From NCBI RefSeq assembly GCF_000485595.1, contig NW_014578664.1:31010-63422 (forward strand): a DNA stretch of 32,413 nt, written 5' to 3'. The position numbers and the translations under genes were made by a program. The notes beneath the pieces were generated by a model that saw nothing but the letters and a program-made list of their open reading frames with translations, was not told the origin of the DNA and ran no database searches. This DNA comes from Priapulus caudatus. Taxonomy: Eukaryota; Priapulida; Priapulimorpha; Priapulimorphida; Priapulidae. Positions 10,601-17,303 of the stretch are shown here, in pieces. Within the stretch, counting starts at the first letter, position 1. Each line of letters begins with the position of its first letter.

Positions 10601-12027
10601 GCTCGAATTTAGGTCGACTGGCGTGCTCCAAAATAGACGTTCAAACCTCTCCCATGGCAGAGTAAACACCTATAACTGCAATTGGAAACATGTGGGGTCA
10701 AAACGCGTTCTTTGAGTTATCGTTGACCGTGCCAAATGTTGACGGCATGACGCGTACGACAGATGACACCCTGGCAATAGCTCATCTTGACATGTCAAGT
10801 CCCTATGAGCTAAACTGACCCGCAGCCACCCCCTCTTCCATTCATGAAACAGTACAGAAGAACAAGTCCAGGCACAGTTTCATCCACGCCGTTGCAACCC
10901 TGCGATGGCAAACCTCCAATAACAAAACAGGACGCCAATGTCAAGCATCTTCAGGCAAGCCAAATCATCAAGCATTTCACGCAGACCCCAGGAATCCCTC
11001 CTCACCCGGAGCAAACCGAGCATGCCACGTGGTTATGCCGAAAATCACCTCAGGACAGGGTTTGGTCGAGGCAGGGCACTCATGCACAAATGGATACACG
11101 GGATAATGGCCCAACCGAATGGACTGCCCTGAGGGCCAGACTATATGGGACATCTCCTAAATGCCCCCTCATACAGACCTTGCTAGCCTGGACCTTGAGG
11201 CATTCAACCACCGTGCCAATCCTGGTGCTGCATGGCCAGGCCGAGTGTTGTAGTGACCCGAGAACGAGGACGACAGTGCACTTGTTACAGTGTGGCGTGT
11301 TTACAGCTGTCACTGCATTACAGTAGCTGCGTTCACACGAGATCACGCCTCGCTGGGTTCCGACTTATCTGCGTGCTGTGAATCCGGCTGAGAATACCGT
11401 TCAACACAACCCGGAGCTTCACACGAGAATCGACTGGCTTAGCTGCTAGGTAATAATATTGACTGTACCCCGTCGGAAACAGTTTCCAACACGCTACACT
11501 AATGTACGTTGTACGAAAACGGTACCGTCTAGGTAGCGATACAGTAGGGCCTCGAATTGCTCACACGACAAACAATACGCGGCACAGCGATCTGCCGAAT
11601 GTTCAGCGCGGAATCACTTTCCGCAGCGAGTAAGCCTCGCCTATTTTATACCGTGCTGCTAAGCCGCTATAAATCTTGAATATTTTACCGTGTGAACGCT
11701 CAGTACGGTACTGAAATCCTCGTGTGAACGCAGCTTCTGTTGCAGTGTCACTGTTACAGTGTGGCTGTGTTGCAGTGTGACTGTGTTACAGCATGACTGT
11801 ATTATACTATGCAATGATTGGTCAAGAAATTTACACAGACCTTATGGGTTTCTCTACATTCTATGTTGACATTTCATTGTATGTTCAGGTGTGAATAATA
11901 ATAGATTATTTATGATTATTCACTCCTGATATTATCTTATTGCCATAATTAAGAGTAACTTTGTTTTGTTTTCACAGAACGGGACCATTTGATTGAGATG
12001 TCATCTACATGTCATCAAGAAAACTAA
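1673..12027 (+). CDS. CFAP69: CFAP69 homologue, C-terminal part (14 exons, 5' exons outside window)
   Basis: Cilia- and flagella-associated protein 69, a helical-repeat protein of the axonemal central apparatus needed in vertebrates for sperm flagella and normal olfactory cilia. Traced exons: 1673-1839, 2443-2613, 3166-3385, 3938-4066, 4476-4594, 4897-5015, 5219-5300, 5594-5786, 6294-6508, 6792-6989, 7584-7735, 8086-8126, 8337-8408, 11978-12027. Splice phases agree at every junction and give about 641 residues plus stop TAA at 12025-12027; the vertebrate protein is ~940 residues, so the N-terminal third lies upstream. Recognition rests on remembered CFAP69 blocks: LVKHLKLTSNEEDFEFKK, ELQLHAMSALCTVAPL, GTRLLLYLEWC, VWRGKEQNTLPILLCQLWRR and REFQEYVNRTANYELL. 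Exon 10 is charged and probably coiled coil. Exon 12 (41 bp) needs an acceptor CCAGAG rather than the CAG two bases earlier to hold frame. The last intron is 3.57 kb of transposons. Confidence 0.88.
2287..2350. repeat. 20 bp tandem repeat, three copies, CFAP69 intron
   Basis: Unit GTTTGACTATTGACTACAGC, with one substitution in the middle copy. Intronic; no coding sense. A loose GAT-rich stretch follows the next exon at ~2740-2850. Confidence 0.85.
2903..3150. repeat. Direct ~98 bp duplication (150 bp period) before CFAP69 exon 3
   Basis: Copy 1 (2903-3000) and copy 2 (3053-3150) share AAAATTTATGCTCTGCCAG, CTCTGATATCAAGGTTA and a diverged TAGTTGG..GTATCGAT block. The space between is filled by short TTATAAAATTTTAGG-like repeats. 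The second copy leads directly into the acceptor used by exon 3 (CTTCAG, exon from 3166). The first copy carries a decoy CGCAG (2985-2989). Confidence 0.8.
4191..4309. mobile_element. Two adjacent palindromic micro-insertions with shared target duplications
   Basis: The 9-mer GATATGGTC occurs three times (4191-4199, 4248-4256, 4301-4309). Between the first two is a 48 bp hairpin (4200-4247) with perfect 19 bp arms starting AGGAGTAAGATAATATAGG and a 10 nt loop. Between the second and third is a 44 bp hairpin (4257-4300) starting AGGAGTGAATAATAATAGA and ending TATTCACTCCT, with a 3 nt slip between its arms. Only the terminal AGGAGT/ACTCCT is shared; the inner arms differ. The arrangement is what two successive insertions at one 9 bp target would leave. 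Non-coding, in a CFAP69 intron. Confidence 0.85.
7127..7192. repeat. 22 bp tandem repeat, three copies, CFAP69 intron
   Basis: Unit close to TGTGCTCTTTTGTATGAGAA plus TA, repeated three times with a few substitutions. Nothing coding. Confidence 0.8.
8443..8515. repeat. LINE-tail minisatellite, left block
   Basis: Tandem repeats of roughly GTCACTGTGTTACAGT with variants. The same repeat forms the 3' tail of the Jockey-like LINE at 1020-1055 and 11270-11324, so this block is probably the orphan tail of a lost LINE copy. The array resumes at 8940-9085 after the inserted TIR element. Confidence 0.75.
8516..8939. mobile_element. Non-autonomous TIR element T1, copy 1
   Basis: About 424 bp with imperfect terminal inverted repeats. 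It starts TAGCTGCGTTCACACGAGAT and its right end reads GAAATCCTCGTTTGAACTCG. The right end of copy 2 (CGTGTGAACGCAGCT) shows the better match. Inside are two strong hairpins: TAGACTGGTACCCG paired with CGGGTACCAGTCTA, and TTCAGCGCGGA paired with TCCGCGCTGAA. No ORF. It is inserted in the LINE-tail minisatellite after TTACAGT, the same context as copy 2. The target duplication cannot be resolved in repetitive sequence. Confidence 0.75.
8940..9085. repeat. LINE-tail minisatellite, right block
   Basis: About nine units of GTCACTGTGTTACAGT or GTCCCTGTGTTACAGT. It ends against the 5'-truncated LINE that starts near 9095. ORFs rich in MLQCHCVTVS-type repeats come from this array and are not genes. 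Confidence 0.85.
9095..10153 (+). pseudogene. Jockey-like LINE reverse transcriptase fragment, broken
   Basis: Encodes the palm and thumb of a non-LTR reverse transcriptase. Blocks in order: FERLILNRSTPYMDKLLIPE, GFRPGKSC, FVDLSAAYD (motif A), LPQGSVLAPLLFNLYTND (motif B), SFLYADELCIASQ (motif C region), HLRANPGKTQISAFHLKN, YLGVTLARSLTYKDH, ALCYSAAEYACPVWSRS, GCLRPTNVDD and IAPPHVRRMALSQVEK. Defects: 5' truncation inside the RT domain, a small deletion causing a frameshift just after AAYD (~9312), a TAG after VDDL (~10064), and YADE where active enzymes have YADD, so the second catalytic aspartate is lost. At 10153 the frame is interrupted by repeat R-A and resumes at ~10815. Dead copy, inside the last CFAP69 intron. 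Confidence 0.88.
10154..10814 (+). mobile_element. Hairpin-ended repeat R-A, copy 2, inserted in the LINE
   Basis: Starts ACTGTAGCTCACCTTG and ends near ATGAGCTAAA. Its 3' half matches 1-565 (GGACGTTC..CTCTCCCATAGGAG, GTGGCTCGAA.TTAGGTCGAC, GTTGACGG..GACG, AATAGCTCATCTTGAC) but with many single-base insertions and deletions. LINE coding sequence breaks at ..SVND on the left and resumes at the DPRHPLF equivalent on the right. The left flank AATGAC and the right flank of copy 1 (AATGAC, 566-571) suggest a 5-6 bp target duplication. A further hairpin lies inside at 10205-10262 (arms CAAGAGTATATA..GGGAGA). Confidence 0.75.
10815..11283 (+). pseudogene. 3' end of the interrupted Jockey-like LINE (indel-rich)
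   Basis: Nucleotide equivalent of 566-1035 (HETVQ, WLC..LRTGFGR and CP.L blocks are recognisable) but broken by frequent 1-4 base indels, so no frame stays open. Together with 9095-10153 it makes one 5'-truncated LINE split by R-A. The pattern of short random indels looks more like uncorrected long-read sequence than ordinary decay. It is followed by the tail minisatellite (11270-11324). Confidence 0.75.
11325..11735. mobile_element. Non-autonomous TIR element T1, copy 2
   Basis: About 411 bp. Starts AGCTGCGTTCACACGAGATC and ends CCTCGTGTGAACGCAGCT, giving inverted termini of about 17-20 bp. It aligns along its length with 8516-8939 but with many small indels. It sits after TTACAGT in the LINE tail repeat and is followed by more tail repeat (11736-11800). 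Confidence 0.75.
11887..11927. mobile_element. Palindromic micro-insertion in the last CFAP69 intron
   Basis: 41 bp hairpin starting AGGTGTGAATAATAATAGAT and ending GATTATTCACTCCT, almost the same as the one at 4257-4300. Right flank GATATTATC; the left flank TGTATGTTC matches it at only 5 of 9 positions, so a target duplication is not clear here. Preceded by C like the other members. Confidence 0.65.
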
Positions 12028-12153
12028 TGCAGCAAGAGTCCAGTCAACATCACTATTGCTGTAAGACATCGGTGAAAATTATTATTATTATAAGGTTCTA
12101 GTAGAGGTCACTATTGCATCAAAGTTCCAAGAAATGTTACTAATACAAAATAT

Positions 12154-12179
12154 CAAGAGTGCTCTATTACGCACTCTTG
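12154..12179. mobile_element. 26 bp palindrome with 7 bp flanking direct repeat
   Basis: Arms CAAGAGTGC and GCACTCTTG with an 8 nt loop, flanked on both sides by AAAATAT (12147-12153 and 12180-12186). It lies just after the CFAP69 stop codon, so it may be transcribed in the 3' UTR. At this size a chance palindrome cannot be excluded. Confidence 0.55.
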
Positions 12180-12317
12180 AAAATATGTACTATACAAATG
12201 TTGCTGTCAAAATATCCTTAATGGGTTATGACTATCTTGCCTTTAAATACGTGATAAACAAATTTGTTAGAGATATATTGTTAAGTATTAATTTGGTAAA
12301 TATATATTTGATTATAG

Positions 12318-12354
12318 CATAGATATATACAACCCCTGTGTTGTATATATCTAT
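12318..12354. mobile_element. 37 bp palindrome with 8 bp flanking direct repeat
   Basis: Perfect 15 bp arms ATAGATATATACAAC / GTTGTATATATCTAT around the loop CCCTGT, flanked by GATTATAG on both sides (12310-12317 and 12355-12362), with an extra C on the left as in the other members. Downstream of the CFAP69 stop. Confidence 0.7.
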
Positions 12355-12362
12355 GATTATAG

Positions 12363-13687
12363 GTATGAAATCACGAGTAAATACATACATTGTCAGTTTT
12401 ATCTGGACTCGTTGACTCATTTGATTCAATATAATACCACACGTATTACCCTCTACTTTACTTTGTACCTTAGATTGTATTCTGCACTGCTTGAAAACTT
12501 GCCTGCAGTCGAGAAGTGTAAAAGATAATGAGTAAAATTTGCTGTGAATTTTCAACAAAAATTTATTTACAGAATCAAACTAACAGTGAACGAGTAATAT
12601 GACTACACGTAAAAATACACCAACGTGATGCTGAATAATAACGAAGAAACTGCGTAATAAGACAACCTCATTTTATCGACGAACAATTGTTACTCACATG
12701 CACCACAATACACCCAAACGGGAAAACCCAAGTAACTGTATACCATATAATATAATGTTAGCTGTTACTACAGTATGGTAGTGGATCGACCATCCTAATG
12801 TAACATGGGATAGACTAAGAGGTAAAGACAATAGACTGAATAAAGCGTGCTTGGGATCTATTAACATGGTGCCCCTATTTTTTACGTGATTTTTAATATA
12901 CAAACTTGATAAAACGTTTAAATTTCACCCCATTGGATTAGGTAATTGATTTTGCATCCCTATACAAAATATCATGCTGCTGTTATAATAATATAACCAA
13001 CTAAATCCACGAAAGCAATAAGCACAATTACGACTTTCCTACTCCACAAGAAAAATCATAGAAGAGAAGAGATAAAATACGATAACACGAAAACAATAAC
13101 TAATTGCTGACCACAAACAAACATACGTAGTAAACTGTTATTGATTGATGAAATAAATCTATTATTAAACGGTTTATAATTCTCTATGTATACACATTGT
13201 TCCTATAACAACAAGTTATATAGTGCAAGTTATATATTAAGACGTGGCACATTATAGTTTAACCTGCACTCATGGAAAACCAAAGTCAAAACACGACCTC
13301 TGATAAGTATGATGCATCACATTTTTGTCTCTGCTCATCTGTAACTGTACATAAAACAGTACATATTGCTCAAGTCTTTTACAACATGCTCTTCAGAATG
13401 CAGCTACTGTGCATTAATATATTACTGAGATGAAGAAGCATGCTTTTGCTTGTAAATACCTACAAGAACACCAAGGTGAACAAACGTAGGTGTTCAGGGG
13501 TGAACACAGACTAATGCCAAGTCATGGGGCAGGTTTAGGCAATGAGGTGTTGTTGTTTTTTTCTGGAGATAATATTAATATATTTAGCAAGGCTTAAAGT
13601 GATTTCATCGACTGATTCCTCATGAATGCAGATTTAACCAGCATGCACACCCAATCTTCTGAGAATCCTGAAGCTGATAAACATTGG
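12363..13687. other. Gene-free AT-rich intergenic stretch
   Basis: No exon-like ORF, RNA gene or clear repeat was recognised on either strand. Short ORFs here lack coding character. It may contain the CFAP69 3' UTR and poly(A) site, which I could not assign. Confidence 0.5.
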
Positions 13688-13735
13688 CAGGAGTGAATAA
13701 AAACAAACGTTTTATTTTGTTTTTAATTACCCCTG
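13688..13735. mobile_element. Palindromic micro-insertion, imperfect
   Basis: 48 bp starting CAGGAGTGAATAAAAACAAA and ending TTTAATTACCCCTG. The arms pair with a few mismatches. Flanks ACATTGG / ATATCGG are only partly alike. The termini match the family at 4200, 4257, 11887 and 32198. Confidence 0.6.
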
Positions 13736-14045
13736 ATATCGGCTTATACACTAATGCTATATCATTAAAACCATGACACTTCATGGTAATATATTACACA
13801 TTACAAAAGGCGGATCCTTCAATCAAAGCTCGTAAGAACGAGCTAACACGGGTATGTGACGTGAATACTCTACACAATGCATGTATCCCTTATCGTGCCA
13901 AATTCCAAGCACTCTTGTTGAGAGTGGAATTTGTGTAACGCCCTGTGTATCTACTGTGAGCACATACCTGTATGAAATCTGTCATGTATGAACTGCATTA
14001 TGAATCTCTGAAAATGCAAGGTGACTTGGTCGTTGGTACGAAATG

Positions 14046-14403
14046 CCTTCGAGGTCTCAGACACGATCAATAATGCAGTCTGGGAGACAGCCAGTGGAAT
14101 GGTGAATGATAGTGTAGGCCATGGTCACTAACCTGGTCAAATTAACTAGTGATTTCATCACTGGCATGCTTAATAAAACAGTCAAGGACACAGTCGATGA
14201 AACGATGAATGAGAAACACAGTCGAAAGAACGGTCAACGACACAGTCATGGCAACAGTCAATGACATTGTTAATGACCCAGTCAATGACATTGTGAATGA
14301 CACAGACAATGACATTGTTAATGACACAGCCAAGGACATGGTTTATGACCTAGCCAAGGATAAGGTCAATGACATGGTCACTGAGACAATCAGCAACCTG
14401 GAT
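14046..14403 (+). repeat. Degenerate 12/24 bp minisatellite with VND-x coding sense
   Basis: Repeats of about GTCAATGACATTGTTAATGA with substitutions. On the plus strand the longest open stretch (14209-14478, 89 codons) reads as TVNDIVNDPVNDIVND-like tetrads, with V/I every fourth residue. Upstream pieces in other frames read similarly (VSDTINNAVWETASGMVND; FITGMLNKTVKDTVDE), so two frameshifts would be needed to join them. This could be a decayed amphipathic-repeat gene or a non-coding minisatellite whose 12 bp period keeps the frame by chance. No start context, splice sites or known family were recognised. Confidence 0.45.
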
Positions 14404-14632
14404 TCTGCTTCCATCTATGGGGTGCATCCTCACCGCTCATACGGCTCGTGCAAATGCAGACTCTCCCACGTGACTTGATATCTTCATGACGTTGTGGATT
14501 GGGACAAAGTGCTGAAAACGGCAATACTCAGATAAATGTCTACATTGACTTGCCACAAACCTATGGCATGTATTTTGTTTCATAATTCGATTTTTTGTTT
14601 TATGGTTGATTTTATCACATATAACATTCACG

Positions 14633-14745
14633 AATCGAATGCTTCGATTCACGGATCGAATGCTTCGATTTACGGATCGAATGATTCGATTCACGGATTG
14701 AATGCTTCGATCCGTGAATCGAATCATTCGATCCGTGAATCGAAA
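14633..14745. repeat. Left array of palindromic 21 bp units
   Basis: About five units of the type CGGATCGAATGCTTCGATTC. The orientation flips near 14707, after which units read GATCCGTGAATCGAATCATT. The same unit makes the right array at 16303-16540. Confidence 0.85.
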
Positions 14746-16153
14746 TAGAGGAAGAGGGACGAGGTATATAAGGAGGGGATAAGGTGGTACAGGAGGAAGG
14801 AGAGAAGGTAGAGGACGAGGGAGAAGGTAGTGGGAGAGGAGGAGGGGAGAAGGGGTGGAGGTAGAAGAGGTAGAAGACGAGGGAAAAGGTAGTGGAGGAG
14901 GAGAAGGGGGAGAAGGTAGAAAAGGGGGACAGGAAGGAGGTAGAAAAGGGGTACAGGAAGGAGGTCGAGGAGGAGGGTAGAAGGTGGTCGAGGAGCAGGG
15001 TAGAATGTGGTCGAGGAGGAGGGTAGAAGGTGGTGGGGGAGGAGGGGGAAAAGGTAGAGGAGGGAGGAGGTAGAGGGGGAGAATGTGTGGGAGTTGGGAG
15101 ATAGGGGACAGAGGAGGTAGTGGAGGGGGAGAAGGTAGAAGAGGAAGGAGGTCGAGGATGGTGGGAGAAGGTGGAGGAGGTGTAGAGGAGAAGGAGAAGA
15201 TAGAAGAGGGAGTAGGTAGAGGATGGTGGGAGAAGACGGAGGAGGTAGAGGAGGGGGAGAAAGTGGCGGAGAAGGAGGGTAGAAGGTGGTGAGGGAGGAG
15301 GTAGAGGGGGAGAATGTGGTGGAGGGGAGGGGGAGTTGGGAGATAGGGGAGAGAGGAGGTAGTGGAGGGGGAAAAGGTAGAAGAGGGAGGAGGTCGAGGA
15401 TGGTGGGAGAAGGTGGAGGAGGTAGAAGAGGGAGTAGGTAGAGGATGGTGGGAGAAATAGGAGGAGGTAGAGGAGGGGGAGAAAGTGGTGGAGAAGGAGG
15501 GGGAGGAGGTAGAGGAGGGGGAGAATGTGGTGGAGGAGGACGAGGAGTGGGGAGATAGGGGAGAGAGGATTTAGAGGAGGGGGAGAAGGGAGAAGAGGGA
15601 GGATGTAGAGGATGGTGGGAGAAGGTGGAGGAGGTAGAGGAGGGGGAGAAAGTGGTGGAGAAGGAGGGGAGGAGGTAGAGGAGGGGGAGAATGTGGTGGA
15701 GGAGGACGAGGAGTGGGGAGATAGGGGAGAGAGGATTTAGAGGAGGGGGAGAAGGGAGAAGAGGGAGGATGTAGAGGATGGTGGGAGAAGGTGGAGGAGG
15801 TAGAGGAGGGGGAGAAAGTGGTGGAGAAGGAGGGGAGGAGGTAGAGGAGGGGGAGAATGTGGTGGAGGAGGACGAGGAGCGGGGAGATAGGGGAGAGAGA
15901 AGGTAGTAGAGGGGGAGAAGGTAGAAGAGGAAGGAGGTCGAGGATGGTGGGAGAAGGTGGAGGAGGTAGAGGAGGGGGAGAAAGTGGTGGAGAAGGAGGG
16001 GAGGAGGTAGAGGAGGGGGAGAATGTGGTGGAGGAGGAGGAGGAATGGGGAGATAGGGGAGAGAGAAGGTAGTAGAGGGGGAGAAGGTAGAAGAGGAAGG
16101 AGGTCGAGGATGGTGGGAGAAGGTGGAAGAGGTAGAAGAGAGGGAGAAGGTAG
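14746..16153. repeat. Homopurine (GGA/GAGG) array with 166-167 bp higher-order period
   Basis: The plus strand is almost pure A/G with scattered T and C. The phrase GTGGTGGAGAAGGAGG recurs at 15485, 15652, 15818 and 15984, a period of 166-167 bp. Earlier units are less regular. The complementary strand gives long proline/serine/leucine ORFs and the plus strand glycine/glutamate ORFs; both are composition artefacts. Such tracts can form triplex (H-DNA) and are hard to assemble; the array ends in the N gap 16154-16163. Confidence 0.9.
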
Positions 16154-16163
16154 NNNNNNNNNN

Positions 16164-16300
16164 GAGGGAAGTGATGACGATGCGGGAACGCAACCGGTGT
16201 CCGGGGGAATGTACAAAACAGAGACGGGAAGGTCAGCGGTCGGGCCCGAGATCAAAGTGAGGCGTGGCTCAGGACAGAGCCGGCCAGCCGGAAAGCACAT
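16164..16300. other. GC-rich unique segment between gap and right arm of the foldback element
   Basis: About 137 bp, GC-rich and non-repetitive (contains GCAACCGGTGTCCGGGGGAA and GGTCGGGCCCGAGATC), unlike all around it. On the minus strand it is open with PGRLCPEPRL-like reading but too short to assign. It may be the original unique core of the element, a captured fragment, or a misjoin beside the gap. Confidence 0.4.
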
Positions 16301-16302
16301 AA

Positions 16303-16540
16303 TTCCGTGAATCGAATCTTTCGATCCGTGAATCAAATCATTCGATCCGTGAATCGAAGCATTTGATCCGTGAATCGAAGCATTCGATCCGTGAATCGAA
16401 TCATTCGATCCGTGAATCGAAGCATTCGATCCGTGAATCGAATGATTCAATTCCAGAATCAAATGGTTCGATTCGCAGATCGAATGATTCGATTCCAAAA
16501 CCGAATGGTTTGATGCCAGGATCGAATGGTTTGATTCTCT
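16303..16540. repeat. Right array of palindromic 20-21 bp units
   Basis: About eleven units, regular as GATCCGTGAATCGAATCATT at first and degenerating toward 16540. Mirror partner of 14633-14745. Confidence 0.85.
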
Positions 16541-16599
16541 TTTCTGATATAAAATCAAATAATGTGAACATTTAAAACAGGGAATTATTGTCGATTTAT

Positions 16600-16875
16600 T
16601 GCATATAACATATGATTAAATAATCAAATATTATATGCGATAAATCAAATGTTATATGCAATAAATCAAATGTTATATGTGATAAATCGAATGTTATATG
16701 TGATAAATCGAATGTTATATGTAATAAATCAAATGTTATATGTGATAAATCAAATGTTATATGTGATAAATCGAATGTTATATGTAATAAATCAAATGTT
16801 ATATGTGATAAATCGAATGTTATATGTAATAAATCAAATGTTATATGTGATAAATCGAATGTTATATGTGATCAA
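16600..16875. repeat. 21 bp array TGTTATATGTGATAAATC(R)AA
   Basis: About 12 tandem units with A/G changes. The 21 bp period is a multiple of three, so it encodes a false MLYVIN-type repeat ORF. The left arm of the foldback element has only one such unit, so the arms are asymmetric. Confidence 0.9.
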
Positions 16876-16923
16876 ACCAACCATAAAACTAAAATCGAAT
16901 TATGAAACAAAAAACATGCCATA

Positions 16924-17303
16924 CAAACCAGTTAGCTACAGTTTTAGTCGATCAATATTGTCACACTAACACGAACTTAAAGGTTCGAGATAAAAAACCA
17001 GAAACGTGTGCACGATTCCATTCAGTGGCCCGACTTGTCCGGCTGATAGAGACACTCTCGACACCCTCAGTAAAGCTAACCAGTTTCTATGCAGGGTACA
17101 CCAAAATGATGATCTAGTGGCACATCATTATTAAGCATTGTTTTTATAACACTTCTTAACAACCCTGGTTTGCTAGAGCTGCCTATGAACCATTACAGTT
17201 TGGCAGGTCAAAGTACTGGTACAATATAGCAGCTATACGGACTGTATATATATATACTAGTGTAGTACTACCAGTAGTATATACTAGTATACGGACTGTT
17301 CGT
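16924..17303. other. Short intergenic stretch, no gene recognised
   Basis: Lies between the foldback element and the last exon of the tastin-like gene and should include that gene's 3' UTR (minus strand). Contains small TA-rich palindromes (17240-17290). No poly(A) signal assigned. Confidence 0.4.

Larger units (their letters stand above)
14562..16923. mobile_element. Foldback element, 2.36 kb, with tandem-repeat arms and homopurine core
   Basis: Terminal inverted repeats of ~70 bp: the left end starts TATGGCATGTATTTTGTTTC and reads through CATAATTCGATTTT and TTTATGGTTG to ATCACATATAACATTC at ~14632. The right end (about 16855-16923) is its reverse complement with a few mismatches. CAAACC precedes the left end and follows the right end, a probable 6-7 bp target duplication. 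From outside in: TIR; a 21 bp array related to AATGTTATATGTGATAAATC (one unit left, about 12 right); a 20-21 bp palindromic array with core ATCGAATGNTTCGAT on both sides; then the purine array, a gap and a GC-rich segment. No transposase ORF. Foldback (FB) type is inferred from structure only. Confidence 0.75.

Noticed and set aside
12232-12903. Minus-strand ORFs of 69-108 codons downstream of CFAP69
   Set aside because: AT-rich, no recognised motif, one spans a palindromic insertion.
14724-16193. 489-codon minus-strand proline/serine/leucine ORF and other ORFs over the purine array
   Set aside because: Produced by low-complexity purine/pyrimidine sequence; it runs across the N gap and has no domain or splice evidence.
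16303-16875. Regular 20-21 bp repeats resembling a CRISPR array
   Set aside because: Units are contiguous with no unique spacers, in a eukaryotic intergenic foldback element.
16649-16969. Plus ORF with MLYVIN repeats
   Set aside because: A 21 bp tandem array read in frame; it stays open only because the unit is a multiple of three.
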